Positions 32,842-44,574 of a stretch of 64,000 bases of DNA are shown here, piece after piece. This stretch comes from Taxillus chinensis (Eukaryota; Streptophyta; Magnoliopsida; Santalales; Loranthaceae). The notes under the pieces are model-generated. The model was given only the letters and a program-made list of their open reading frames with translations. It was not told the DNA's origin and made no database searches. The translations under genes were made by a program, and so were the position numbers. Numbering within the stretch: position 1 is the first letter of the stretch; the number at the start of each line of letters is the position of its first letter. The stretch spans positions 4,766,078 to 4,830,077 of the forward strand of contig CM042088.1 in NCBI GenBank assembly GCA_023512835.1, written 5' to 3'.

Positions 32842-35800
32842 TTAAGAACGATTTGATGAAATGACAAACAAAGGCTCCCAGCTATCTCCATCCAGTTGTT
32901 GTGGCACTTGCTTCTTGCCCCGGAATGTCGCCTTGAGTTTCTCGGTAGAGCGCAGGGGTGTGATACCCAACTCTTCATATAGTCCGGCTTTCTTCACGGC
33001 TTCGGTTAGTACGAGACACAGAGGTTCCCATTGATTCTTCCTAACGAAGTGCTCCACAATCTCGATGAGAATCAATGAGAATCATCTGCTTGGATTGAAT
33101 CATGAAGACAGCCATCATGAAGTGTGGCGACATGATCCGGTACGGAATGAGGATGGTTGAGAGAGTTTTCCATGGCTTGCTATCTTCAGCGAGTTCCTGT
33201 CGATGTAAGTCCGAATTAACTCCACACCGGGAAGATAGCCCTCATTCCAACATGGCAGAACTTCAAACAAGTGCCCATCTTCGTAAAGAGATGGAAACGG
33301 CCTCATCTCCATCTTAGCAACCCTCGAGAAGTTGTCAATGTCTTCTGTAGTAAAGAGTCCTTTCTCCGAACAAAGAGTCCGAATGTCGGCCGGAGAGAAA
33401 GGATACATTTCGAAAGACATCTTCTCTCAGCAGAAGACGCAAGATAGGCTTTCATTGCCTTGCGCAAGCTTCCATCCGCATCGAGGGGGTCAAACTCCGC
33501 ATAGGATGGGAGGAAGGTATTAGGCTGCGGATGAGGAGGATGGAGGAGGAGCCGGAGGTGCGATAGAGGAGCTTGGTTGAGAGAAGCGGCTTCGTTTGGG
33601 AATTTGAACTCCCTGAAGCACCGAAGTGGCAGGCCGCTTCTCGGTCCGGGATGATGGTTGTGGGGGCGAAGGAGTAGACGGATCGGGATGACACTTTCTC
33701 CCCCGGTTTGGCGAGATCGCCGGGAAGCAACGGGAGGACGAGCCATCGTATGCGCCGGATCCGCGAAGGAAGTAGAGAGTGAATGAACGGAGGTGGCGAC
33801 AAGATCCATTTTCTGCTCAATGGAAGTGGAGGAGTCGGTGAGGGCGGAGAGTAGTTGGGCGCCGAGGGCATCAACTTTGGCGGCGATGGCGGAAATTTGG
33901 GCGCTTTGAGCGTGAGCATGGCGGTCCAGTGAGCGGAAAGCACGGCATCGGAGTGGACCGTGCCAAAGAGGCACGCCCAAGGGCTAACTCGGAGCTTTGG
34001 AGGACTCCCCCGCATAAACAGGAGCAGGAGTGCGGTGGGCGAGGAGTCCGCAGGGAGTAAGACGAAGAGCAGGAGCATCCGGAGCATCGGAGGCATCCGG
34101 AGCTTCGGAGGCATCCGGAGCATTGGAGGCATCCGGAGCAAGAGACCCGCTTTGACCGGACAAGTCAACTACGGGAATCGCGGCGGCAGGAGAAGAGGGC
34201 CCAGCCTTAGCGGTAGAGGGACTTCGGGTAGCAGGGACCGGGCCGGAGGGTGTAGGGAACGACACATCGGGAATGGCGGCCGGCGTAAGAAAGCCGTGGT
34301 CCGGATTCCGGATGATCATAGTCTCCGGGGATTGGGTATTGCGGGTGTAAAATACCCAGGAGATCGGTGTCGGGAATGGAAGAGGTGTGGGCTAGGCCGA
34401 AACGGAGCCAGAGGTCCGTTAAGGTGACGGCGGAGAGATGGTCAAGGTAATCTCGGGGTTGAGGTAGAGGAGGCAAGGGGGCTTCGGGAGAAGCGGCCAG
34501 GACATCAGCGGTGGCGGCGGCAACGGCGGTATCAACCGCAGCAGCTATAGCGGATGTGGAGGGAGTGGGGACATCGGCGAGCAGAGGGGGTCGAGGAAAC
34601 GGCTCTCGACGCACTGCGCCGAGAGGGCCCCGCAACCTCGGACGGTTCAGCACGGACGCTTGGCTGGGAAGCCCGTGGAGTGGGAGGGCGCGGCTACGGA
34701 CCGAATCCGGGAGGATCGGTGTACTGAACCGACCTCGGGGGCTTGGGCGTCGGAGGGGTCACCAACAGAGCCGCCTTGTTGTTCCGCGGCGGGGAGAGTG
34801 CGGAGAGCTACGGTGGGTCGGCGGGCAGTCATGTTTCCATCCGGCGTAAGGTGACGAAGATAAAGAGCCGAGGGAAACGAGACAGCATCAACTTGGGCGA
34901 AATGGTCCGGACGAAGATGCCGGAAGACAATGCGAGGATGCGCCCATAGGAATGGTTTTTGTGACCGACGTAGCAAGCGAAATAAGAACATCCCCCAATC
35001 CATTGGAAGACCTTCAAAGACGCCGTACATGGCCAGTAGAAGATCATACGGAACCGAGTCCAGGGCTGATGTGCGAGCCAGTGGGCATCGACTTAGAATA
35101 GTCGCCATACATCGATAGCGACCCTGGAAGGATTTCACCTTGTATTCCTTCCCCTTGTTCGTGCACCCCATAGAAGCCGCCATCGGATCGGCATCCGGAC
35201 GCCGTGGTTCACCAAGAGGAAGGTGGAGAGCGGCGCGGAGAACAACCTGGAGTGATGACGATGGATTCACCGCGGACATAAGAGGTTATGGAATCTTTGG
35301 TGCGGCGAATCCGTTGGTAATACTCAAGAATGTCATCGATAAGAAGATCGATGGGATTGGAGACCAGGTTGAGTATGTGCGAGGCTTCAAGAAGAGGGCG
35401 AAGCTGGAGAAACCAATCCAGGAGGATCGGAAACAGCATTCCAATCAACTAGATGGCCAGGAGTAACGCCTGGAAAGAAAGATTCGGGTGCCATGGCAGA
35501 TTTGATGGGAAGGAAAAGAGGAAAGGTGAGGTCTTGACAGTAGAAGGAGCAACGAGAGGGTTAGGGATTTGAAATGAGCAATACTCGTGCTTGGCAGAAT
35601 GATCGGAACATATAAGACCGAGTCCGCAAATGTCGGCGGGTCTAGGAATGTGGGAGTGAGGTGGGGACCCGCGCGACATGCCGATGTCATTTGTCTGGAT
35701 ATCGAGGCGTCTCCGAATAAAACGATGTCGTGGAGACCGCATGACCAAGTAGAGATTACAACTGGTTGCCATCCAGAGAAGTGTGTGTGCAACCCGAGAT

Positions 35801-35912
35801 ATGCATTTAATGAATCATCATTATTCCTCCTCAAAAGCATGCGACATATGAGTATACGTGGATTGTCACAATTGAACAAAGTCAGAGTCCGGAGGAAAGA
35901 GCCGACACTCAT
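32842..35912 (-). pseudogene. Post-pol (env-position) region of element H, broken frames
   Basis: SIRE elements carry an additional frame here, often called env-like. Minus-strand fragments, in order: the 35550-35440 area (APESFFPGVTPGHLVDW in one frame); 35110-34840 (IFYWPCTASLKVFQWIGGCSYFACYVG, or GRYRCMATILSRCPLARTSALDSVPYDLLLAMYGVFEGLPMDWGMFLF in another); 34650-34200 (Ala/Pro-rich with LSAVTLTDLWLRFGLAH); 34140-34070 (APDAS repeats); and 33420-33115 (MYPFSPADIRTLCSEKGLFTTEDIDNFSRVAKMEMRPFPSLYEDGHLFEVLPCW). The last reading (33075-32842) is ILIEIVEHFVRKNQWEPLCLVLTEAVKKAGLYEELGITPLRS. I see no convincing signal peptide or fusion motif, so 'env' is positional only. The function is unknown. 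Confidence 0.6.
34073..34139. repeat. 18 bp coding minisatellite in the H post-pol frame
   Basis: GGCATCCGGAGC-type units repeat about four times and encode APDAS-type repeats on the minus strand. Confidence 0.8.
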
Positions 35913-37180
35913 CCGGAGTTAATAATATTCGTGAAAGAGTATCCGGATGAATAATAGACCTTGTCCGTCGTAAACAGAGTTTGGTGAGAATGTAGAGTAG
36001 ATTCCTTTGCGGTCAATAAGTCAAAGAGAAGAGAAGTACCACAACACTTCAAATCCGAGACTATGGACTGGATTTATCAATATGGTTGCAAAGAAAATCT
36101 GAACCCGTAGCTAAATAAAGATATCCTGAAAATACAAAAGCTTAACAGGCAAGGATTAGTACGGATTAGAGAAGATAATCAGTGAAAAACAACATAATCC
36201 GAACTAATAAGAAACAGAACTCATGCATGGCTAAGAATGTAGTAGACGTACGCAACGTGAAAGTGATCAATATTATGAATCAGGGCATATGTCGGATAGC
36301 AATACACAGGTTCATATAGGTCAACATAGCGAAACCGTCTTCTTTGAACAGCGTAGCTAAGATTAATTAAAGGTCAAATGATTTGGCTTCATTAGGATTC
36401 ATGAGTGTGAGATGAAAAGGTGAACACATGTCAAAAGAATGCAGATGATTAATCGATTAAAATGCATGGTTGAAGGAAGAACATACATCCACACATGCCA
36501 CTTTTCCGATTTAAAACAGCATGTCCAGTCGAGATCCGGAAGTAATAGCGTAGAGAAGGGAGAATCCGAGACATATTAGGGGTTCATTGCTGCTCCCCCG
36601 TAGATCATTTAATCCTCTCAATGAAAAGCTCCCCCTCGGATAGACAGTCAAGGAAAAAGGTCATGAGACATATACGGGGGTATTCTTGAATAAAATATAA
36701 AGCATTTTCTCCCCCGTAGATTGTGCAATCCTCTCGGTTGACCGTTCCAATTTGTAGTTCAGCACTGTCTATCTTATTAGAAGACTATACTTCGAGGCTG
36801 ATCGAATGCGTTTGTGTATTCATCCACCAGGCATTCCAAGCTAGCCCATTTCACTCCTTCAACTATGCACGTTAATGGAGTAATCTAAATGAACATGCTT
36901 TGATCATGTGGTGATTAATGGATATGAAGATCATGAATCCGATCGAGGTAAATCATATAAACTGTAATTATGTTAGCTTTAAACGACTTCAGTCGGGAAA
37001 CGCAAGCATCCTCCCATTATGAGGTTGAGATTAACATCGAAACATGGAACCGTGGAGTCAGTAAGTATGATCAGCAATGCAGTCTTTCTACTACTTTCGA
37101 AAACATACAATGCATGGTTTGTGAGAGAATATCTTGTTGTGAAATTTAAATGAGAAACTATGCAGAGAAGTCGAGCATAC
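35913..37180 (-). other. Spacer between RNase H and the post-pol frame of element H
   Basis: No coding motif. Two similar purine-rich tracts on the minus strand (ATCTACGGGGGAG, near 36593-36606 and 36711-36723) resemble internal polypurine tracts. Confidence 0.6.
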
Positions 37181-37806
37181 CTAGTTGGAAGAGTAGTTCG
37201 GAAAACCTCGCATCGGGAGAGGCTTTGTAAATATGTCTGCTAATTGATCTTCAGTGGCAACATGTTCCAGTGAAATATGCTTTTTAAGAACATGATCGCG
37301 TATGAAGTGATACCTGACCTCAATGTGCTTCGTCTTAGGATGCATGACAGGATTGTTGCTGATGGCAATTGCACTAGTGTTGTCACAATAAAGTGGAATA
37401 GAGGACATGTTGAATCCGTAGTCAGTAAGTTGACTTTGCATCCAAAGTAGTTGCTGCAACAACTTCCAAAGCGATATATTCCGCCTCAAGCAGAGAGGTT
37501 GATACGAATTCGCTTCTTCATCGAACCATGAGATCAATCTATTTCCAAGAAACCGACACGTACCGCTTGTGCTTTTCCTGTCGATGCGACATCCAGCGAA
37601 GTCGGCATCGAGTACCCTGATAAGGTGAAGTTGGACTCCTTTGAGTACCGAGTCCCAAATTCATCGTCCCTTTGAGATACCTTAAGATCCGTTTTACATG
37701 TAGCATATGTGACTCCTTGGGATTCGCCTTGATATCGTGCACAAATGCAAGTTGCAAACATAATGTCTGGGCGACTCTTTGTAAGATAGAGCAAGGATCC
37801 GATCAT
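37181..37806 (-). pseudogene. pol: RNase H domain of element H pol
   Basis: Minus-strand 37806-37540 gives IGSLLYLTKSRPDIMFATCICARYQ (RT to RNase H connection) with a frame change into HDIKANPKESHMLHVKRILRYLKGTMNLGL. After another break, 37530-37190 reads ISWFDEEANSYQ and LQQLLWMQSQLTDYGFNMSSIPLYCDNTSAIAISNNPVMHPKTKHIEVRYHFIRDHVLKKHISLEHVATEDQLADIFTKPLP. The CDNTSAI Asp and the ADIFTKPL end are the standard copia RNase H signatures. Confidence 0.93.
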
Positions 37807-37817
37807 CCCTCTCGTAG

Positions 37818-38680
37818 TCAGTCACATTTACCGATATGCCGTCCATATCCGGATCTAACTTGGCACCGAGGCATTGGAGTTTTGACGGGAGATGAACCTT
37901 CCATACCAAACTTCTTAATAAGATCGCGAGTGTACTTAGCCTGATTGATAAAGATTCCTTCCTTTAATTGTTTGACTTCAATTCCAAGGAAGTAGGATAG
38001 TTCTCCCATCATGCTCATTTCAAACTTGCCTGTCATCAACTTAGCAAACTCTTCACAAAGCTTCGGATTTGTTGATCCGAAAATGATATCGTCCACGTAT
38101 ATTTGTACGATCAGAGTGTGTCCTTTCTCTTGTCGTAGAAATAGGGTGGTATCTATCTTCCCTTTTTGGAAGTTATGAGCAAGTAGGAATTTCGACGGTG
38201 TGTCGTACCAGGCTCGGGAGCTTGCTTCAAACCATATAGAGCTTTCTGAAGTTTGTAGACAAGATGTCCCGCCTTAGGTTCAATGAAGCCGGGAGGTTGT
38301 TCAACATACACCTCCTCTTGAAGGTCTCCATTCAGGAATGCGCTCTTGACGTCCATTTGATAAACTATGAAGTTTTCATATGAAGCATACGCCTGAAACA
38401 TTCGGATTGCCTCAAGTCTTGCGACCGGAGCAAAGGTTTCATCATAATCTATTCCCTCTTCTTGACGATATCCTTTGGCTACAGCCTGGCTTTGTTCCGG
38501 ATTACTATTCCATCCATATCAAGTTTGTTCCGGAACACCCATTTAACGCCAATGACTTGCTGAGACTTAGGCCTTGGTACTAAGGTCCACACATTATTTC
38601 TCTTAAATTGATTCGATTCTTCTTGCATGGCTTCTATCCAGTTTGAATCTGAAGAGCTTCATCTACCACCTTTGGTTCTA
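37818..38680 (-). pseudogene. pol: Reverse transcriptase of element H pol
   Basis: The minus strand from 38401 reads [63 protein letters not shown], the copia RT core with the first catalytic Asp in [11 protein letters not shown]. The catalytic box YVDDIIFGSTN is at about 38105-38075, then FEMSMMGELSYFLGIEVKQLKEGIFINQAKYTRDLIKKFGM. The N-terminal part (LLSLSKSLALNG-type frames, 38680-38420) is broken by several frameshifts. This is the enzyme that makes cDNA from the element's RNA. Confidence 0.93.
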
Positions 38681-39019
38681 TTTGAGATAGAAAGCATGAG
38701 TGAAGACTCATGTTTGAGGTGGCTGCTCTTGTTCTTACACCAACAGTAGGATCACCAATCACTTGATCCGAGGGATGGTTTCGAGTCCATCTATAATTCG
38801 TGCGTGTGTTGGTTGTCCTTGAACAATTTGAAGCTCTTCCAGATTGGGTGGTTCAGTTGTATCAACTGGTTGGGCTTCGTCCGGAGTAGATGTTTCCGTA
38901 TTTAGAGGTACGGATGAACCGATTGGTTCTTCAACACTTGTTTCTTTCAGTGTTAACTAGTCCGGACGGACTTGAAGGTGCTCCGGAATTTTGTGTATCT
39001 CGCGAGGAGTTTGTCCAGG

Positions 39020-39146
39020 AGCTAAGTGGTAGTCCGGAGTTAAGTGGTAGTCCGGAGCTAAGTGGTAGTCCGGAGCTAAGTGGTAGTCCGGAGTTAAGTG
39101 GTAGTCCGGAGCTAAGTGGTAGTCCGGAGCTAAGTGGTAGTCCGGA
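39020..39146. repeat. 18 bp in-frame minisatellite between integrase and RT of element H
   Basis: Seven copies of AGCTAAGTGGTAGTCCGG with A/T alternation at one position. On the minus strand it encodes a six-residue LPLSSG/LPLNSG repeat in the linker that joins integrase to RT (38931-39332). Confidence 0.93.
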
Positions 39147-39335
39147 GTCCGAGTCATCCGTAGCATCATCCACAAAATTCCGTTGTGTTTCGCGGATGCC
39201 ACGTGGTTGGTCAGGATACCGATCAGGATGTGTGGGAATATTCATAAACTTTGAGTAATCGACGTTTCGTTTATGACTGCAGATTAGAATTTGAAGGACC
39301 GACTTTTGACCAATCGAGATTAGCTTCATCAAAGG

Positions 39336-40511
39336 TTACATGGATAGATTCTTCAACTTTAGAAAGTTTTCTATTGAAGACCCGATAAGCCTTGCTATGA
39401 AGTGAGTACCCGACAAAAATCCCATCATCGATTTTGGTTCAAATTTATTTCGGGTCTCTTTGCCATTGATCAGTATATAGCAAGTACATCCGAAGGCTCT
39501 GAAATGTGAAATTGAAGGTTTTCGACCTCTCCACATCTCATAGGGTGTTTTCATGGTAGATTTATTTATTAGAGTTCGTTCGAACATAGCAGCGATGGAC
39601 ACAACTTCAGCCCATAGGCGAGAGGAAGCATTGCCCTCGCTAACATGGATCTACCAGCTTCAACTAAAGTTCGATTCTTGCGCTCGGCTACCCCATTTTG
39701 TTGTGGGGTTTTGGGCGCAGAAAAGTCATGTTGTATGCCCTGTTGGTAACAATATGATCTCATTTCGGAAAAATCAAATTCTCGTACCATGATCACTCCT
39801 AATGCATTTAATGCTCGGTCCTTGTGAGTTGCTTATCCAGTTGAAGAGATCTACAAGATGTTCAAAAGTTTGATCCTTTGATTTCAGGAACATCACCCAT
39901 GTGTATCCGGTGAAATCATCGATAACCACAAGGATATATCTCGCACCAGCTAGTGATGAAACAGATATAGGACCACATAGGTCCATATGAAGAAGTTGCA
40001 GAGGAGCCATTATTGAGTTAACCGATTTGCTCTTAAAGCCGTGTTTGGTCTGTTTACCAAGTTGGCATTCTCGACGGAGAGTGTCTCTGGAGAACTTGAG
40101 TTTGGGTAGACCAGTGACAAGATCAAGTGATGCTAATTTAGACAAAGTCTTAAAGTTCAAATGTGCGCATCGCTTGTGCCATAACCAACTATCTTCATCT
40201 GTTGCTTTCGTGAGGAAACATACAGGGTCGGAAGAATTATTTCTTAAGACCACCGAGTATATGTCCCCATCTCTTGATCCGGATAACTTAACATCTCCGG
40301 ATAAGTTTTCTCTTCTTGTACAGGTGTTGGACAAAAAGGAAACAATAAATCCTTTGTCACATAGTTTACCGACACTTAGCAAATTATGCTTTAAACCTTC
40401 GACTAGTGCAACTTTAGTGATTGATACACGGCCGTTAGTTAAAGTGCCATACCCGACGGTCTTACCTTTCTTTGTTGTCGCCATATGAGACGGATGGACC
40501 TTGTTTATCAT
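39336..40511 (-). pseudogene. pol: Integrase of element H pol
   Basis: Minus-strand 40511-39774 carries the GAG-pre-integrase part (VALVEGLKHNLLSVGKLCDKGF), the zinc region (WLWHKRCAHLNFKTLSKLASL, with REC in place of the usual C-x2-C), and the core: LLHMDLCGPISVSSLAGARYILVVIDDFTGYTWVMFLKSKDQ and IRSDHGT, giving two catalytic Asp residues. A break follows. 39730-39569 gives GIQHDFSAPKTPQQNGVAERKNRTLVEAGRSMLARA with the catalytic Glu. 39602-39336 gives TPYEMWRGRKPSISHFRAFGCTCYILING, the C-terminal copia motif. Integrase inserts the cDNA into the host chromosome. Confidence 0.94.
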
Positions 40512-40755
40512 TAACTTCTACAAGTAGAGTCTGGTCACCCGTCATATGTCCGGAGCATCCACTATCAAGGATCCACTTGCTTTGATTTATCTTTAACTTC
40601 AAGTGATCCTGGCAATTCATTCCAGAGATGCTCCTGAAAGACAACAATTTACACTTTTGGTGCCCAAACTTGTTTCGGGCGGTTAGAGTGAGCAGAAGAT
40701 TGTCAACATTTACGGATTTGATTTTGTTAGGACTCTTAGCTTTCCAAGTTGACAT
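40512..40755 (-). pseudogene. pol: Aspartic protease of element H
   Basis: The frame reads WILDSGCSGHMTGDQTLLVEVNDKQGPSVSYGDNKE, with DSG as the active site. After about 40465 the frame shifts into the pre-integrase segment, which overlaps in a different frame. Confidence 0.92.
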
Positions 40756-42949
40756 TAACTTGTTAGTTTCTTGCTTCTTTTATTTGGGATTTCTTGGGAG
40801 AGACACTCCTTTTAGATTTAGATTTTGTTTTGCTCGAAGAACCCCTTTTATAAAACTGATCTTTATTTGATTGAAATTGATTACAAAGCCAGCTATCGGA
40901 TAGACTCCAACATTCATAGTGATAATGACCCATTTCCCTACGAGATGGAACAGACACTATAATGTGAAGTACAAACAGGGGATACAGTCTCTTAGATTTT
41001 ACAGATTTTCTACTGTTCCACGTGGCCTAATCCATTACGTTTGGGTGATGCGCTCTTGGCCCTAAATGCGTCGGCCTTAGCCTTGTCTTTCTTTTTGGGT
41101 GCTACGGTTTTGGCTTTAACTGCAGCAGCCTTCCCTTCATCTTTAGTTACGGGTGCTCACGCTTCGGGAAGTGCAGAATGACCTCGGTTCCACGATCATA
41201 AACTATGGTGCCACCTGAAATGAAACCATCCAACGGTTTAGATGTACTAACAGGATATAAGTTGGTTAGTTTAGGAGTGAAATCCGGAGGACACTCGGTG
41301 GCTTTAGCTATGGAGGTTGATGGTTCAGAACCTAGACCAGGTTTGACTCGAATGTCGTCAGGATCGGTCCTAAAGGTAGAGGCTATTTCCCCGGATTTTA
41401 GCCACTTACGATTTATTTCTTTTTCCCTGTTCCAATTCATTTTCGAGTCTTTTAACTATAACTTTTAGGCCTGAGAGATTGGTATTTAAGAGATGATTTT
41501 CAGCTCTTAGATCATGATACCAAGCTTCCTTTCCCCCGAAGTCGACGACGTCCTTTTCGAGTCTATTAATGGTAAATTCGAGACGTTTATTCCGACTTTC
41601 CATATCTTTGTACATTTGAGTTATTATTAGTCTCTCATTCTTTTCATGATCACATGCAATAGTAAGAGATTCTAATTTACTCAGGAGCTCGAGAGATAGA
41701 AGGTACCTCAGTATTTGCCATGAGGCGGACGTTCGGCTTAATGGTCGGCTCATCATCCGAGGATTCCTCCTCTTCTTCCGAGCCACTCATGTATTTTGTC
41801 ACGAGCGCCTTTCTCTTGCTCTTGTTGTTATCCGAGGTGGAGCGGCGAGAATTTACCTTGTCACTTTTCTCGGCCACCTTTGCTTTGGACCTGCATTCCT
41901 TGGCCCAGTGACCCGTTTTCCCACGGTTGAAACATTCCTGGGAACTAGACTCGGGTCGCTCCTTCCGTTGGAACGATGATGATGAGCGTCTTCGACCCCT
42001 TTTTCGCTTTTCCGTAGGAATCGCTCAAAGGATTTGACAAGAAGGGCTATCTCCTCCTCCTCGTCGAATCGAATTGTCGGATACGTCCGTATCATCATTC
42101 CTCGAGTATGTTTAGACATTCGGTAGCTTTGAGAGCTACCCCCTTTTCTTTCCGAGCTATTTTTTCATCTCTGTCGAGTACTTAAACCCGACTTCGTGAG
42201 TCCGCAGCTCTCCATATAGTTCTTCAAGGGGAACATATCGCGGTTTTGTCGATTGCATCGGAGTTGTTTGGAGTAGTAGCGATCCGGCAAGGAGCGAAAG
42301 AACTTGTCATTGATCCGGGATTGAGAGTAATGCTCATTGACAGTCTTCGGTTCAAGTATGAGCTTGCCGAATCTCCGATAGATGCTTTCAAGTGATTCGC
42401 CCGGTTTATGATTAAAACTCTCAAAGTTTGTCTCGAGAGTACGAGATCACATCTGCATCCGGGGACCGACTCCCCTCATAGAGGATTGTCGGTTTGTCCC
42501 AAACGACTTTTCTTTGTCGTGCAGCCCTGGACGTCGTGGAAAGCTTCGGAATCCAAGGACGATGTAACATAAGCCGAGCCTTTTCACTAGCGCCACCGCC
42601 AGGCTCTTTCATCGTTGGTAAGTTCAAGCATCGGTCTTTGGCCTCCTTACGCCATGTTCTCCGATAGTCATCGGAATTGGAATCTCCCCGATGAAGACAT
42701 GGCCACATAAGATGATCATGGCAAACCATAAACATCTTCATGCGAGCTTTCCACCTGGGAGAAAAGCTCAGGTGTGAATTTGGGCGGTTTCGTTAGAGTA
42801 AACCCGAACTCCGTGGTTGAGAAGCGGTGGCGGCAGCAAGGTTGTGGTGGATCGACATTTTCACCGCCGCTTCGATTCGGGATGGGCTCCTGTGCACCTC
42901 CGGAGTTAAGGCGAGTGTTGAAAAGCATACCGCTTTCTTCGGCCATTTC
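40756..42949 (-). pseudogene. gag: gag of element H, frameshifted
   Basis: The likely start is the Met at 42949 (MAEESGMLFNTRLNSGGAQEP), 58 bases inside the LTR. The following capsid-like part (about 42740-42120) is scattered over three frames (WKARMKMFMVCHDHLMW, NHKPGESLESIYRRFGKLI, DMFPLEELYGELRTHE). A basic stretch (FLRKSEKGVEDAHHHRS) precedes the zinc knuckle near 41940-41890, which reads C-F-N-R-GKTGHWAKEC: the second Cys is Arg, so the CCHC set is incomplete. A coiled-coil part (41786-41406: HEKNERLIITQMYKDMESRNKRLEFTINRLEKDV) follows, then a Lys/Ala-rich linker and disrupted sequence to the protease. Gag would form the particle. Confidence 0.85.
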
Positions 42950-42994
42950 TGAGATTGAAAGAGTGGGATCTCTACTTAGAACGAAGTAGAACTT

Positions 42995-43005
42995 GCTCGA
43001 TACCA
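42995..43005 (-). other. Primer-binding site, tRNA-iMet type (element H)
   Basis: The minus strand reads TGGTATCGAGC next to the LTR end at 43008, close to TGGTATCAGAGC with one base missing. Confidence 0.8.
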
Positions 43006-43007
43006 CT

Positions 43008-44204
43008 TGATGGTCCCTTGGAGCCTAAAGGGGGGGGGTGAATAGGCTCTTATTCGAACTCTTTCTTTTCTCTCAAGACACAAAGACTTATCTAGTTTAA
43101 GTGATAATATAACTGCGGAAGATAACCAGGATAGTGGAAGTATTTTGTTTTATTATCACAAAGTGATTACAACAAAATAGAAGCAAACACTCTCTTACAC
43201 TCGTTTACAACTTTGAATTCACACACTAGCCAAGTGCCTTTTCTATTTTTGCACTTCTTCGCTCTAGCTCACTTTTTTTACAAGAAGTATAAGTATGAAT
43301 ATTTATACAAAACATTCCTAAGAGACAACCTTGGAACTTGAAGTTCCGGAATGCGTTCCGCACTAACTATCCCTTGGTAATCTATCCGCCTTGACCGCTG
43401 CGGATTGTGGAGCTCAAGATCTTGGATTCGAAGAGTATAAGTGTCTTTGTGAGTTCCGAGATACAATTAAGGTTGTGTCCACATATCCGGATGATCCACG
43501 TGTAAGATTCTTCTTGTTCTAAATGCATTCTTCTTACATCGGGACAGCACGAGCTGATAACTTTAAATGCGGTTTCATTGGAGCAAGTGTCTTCTTGGTC
43601 CGGTGTAATTTTCCTTACTCCGTAGTTAATGAAGCTCGGAACCTTACTCCGTGTCGGTGGTTGCTTATTCCGTATCTATTCGGTACTAGAATCCTTAGTC
43701 CGTGTCAGCGCTTCCTTACTCCGCATGTAAGTTCCTTACTCCGTATGTAAGTTTCTTACTCCGTATGTAAGTTCCTTACTCCGTGTGTAAGTTCCTTACT
43801 CCGTATGTAAGTTCCTTACTCCGTATGTAAGTTCCTTACTCCGTGTGTAAGTTCCTTACTCCGTATGTAAGTTCCTTACTCCGTATGTAAGTTCCTTACT
43901 CCGGGCGAGTAATAAGTCCGGATTCCTTACTCCGCATCTATTTTCCTTACTCCGCACTTATTTTCCTTACTCCGCACTTATTTTCCTTACTCCGCACTTA
44001 TTGTTACTTGGTTATTTACCAAGTGTTTGACGACACTAACTCTTGTCCGGATCAGGATTATGTATCCTGTCCTTAGCTTTGCTCTCACGAGTGCATCTTT
44101 GGATTAGTGACATACCTTCGCAATGATCAAATAAACACAAAAGATCTCAGATCAAATTACATAAGGCTTTAACGGCATTATCCAAATTCGGGTTTGATCC
44201 AACA
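43008..44204 (-). repeat. 5' LTR of element H (1,197 bp)
   Basis: Direct repeat of 31387-32585 with the same termini. The 20 bp array (43711-43904) and 21 bp array (43923-44003) have the same copy number and variant order as in the other LTR. Several of the few differences are single-base indels. Confidence 0.95.
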
Positions 44205-44561
44205 GTGTTGAATAGTAGCAAGTTGTTGTTGCTCTAGCGATTCTTTGGATAAGGTCATCGGTAGAAGGAGTTGCTTGTTGTTCTTGATAAGGCCACTCTT
44301 CATGCCAATGTGGAGGCTCTTATGGAAAGTTGAAATTTGGAGGGTCCTCCCACTCTTGATAATAAGTTGGTGCAATGGGAGCTTCCTGGTATGGATGGTA
44401 TAGATAAACTTCCAATGGTATTGGTTGAGTTGCTTCCAAAGATGAAAGCATCTGTTATAGCATTGTAGACACCTCATCGAGTTTGTGAAGAAAGGACTGT
44501 TGGGATTGGGGTGCCTCGATCTGTTGTTCTCACCATGGAGTAAGTATGCTTTGTTCACCAA
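44205..44561 (-). pseudogene. N-terminal part of the single G protein frame
   Basis: The other half of the frame interrupted by element H. Near the junction the frame reads SLEQQQLATIQ (Gln/Leu coil) and continues in phase with 31386 when H and one duplication are removed. Upstream, another frame reads LHKLDEVSTML ... SLEATQPIPLEVYLYHPYQEAPIAPTYYQEWEDPPNFNFP, which matches the acidic, proline-rich style of the C-terminal half, so a frameshift lies near 44290. No known domain is recognised. Confidence 0.55.
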
Positions 44562-44574
44562 ATTCTTAAAAGTT

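Larger units (their letters stand above)
31387..44204 (-). mobile_element. SIRE-type Ty1/copia element H, full length (minus strand)
   Basis: Two LTRs of about 1.2 kb, perfect GTGTT duplications (31382-31386 and 44205-44209), an iMet-type primer site, and the copia order gag, protease, integrase, RT, RNase H followed by a 4.5 kb post-pol region. The order integrase before RT places it in Ty1/copia. The LTR word GGGGGGGGTGAATA and the long post-pol region point to SIRE. The LTRs differ at about a dozen positions, so the insertion is recent, yet the coding frames are broken repeatedly. Confidence 0.95.

Noticed and set aside
33960..34427. A 155-codon plus-strand frame rich in Arg/Gly
   Set aside because: It is antisense to the H post-pol frame, and its repeats are the reverse reading of the APDAS minisatellite.
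32842..35912. A true envelope gene in H
   Set aside because: The position matches the SIRE env-like frame, but I see no signal peptide, fusion peptide or transmembrane anchor in a continuous frame.
38890..39258. A plus-strand frame with ELSGSP repeats
   Set aside because: It is the antisense reading of the H linker minisatellite within pol.
40027..40488. A 153-codon plus-strand frame
   Set aside because: It is the shadow of the H integrase zinc region, which has clear family motifs on the minus strand.
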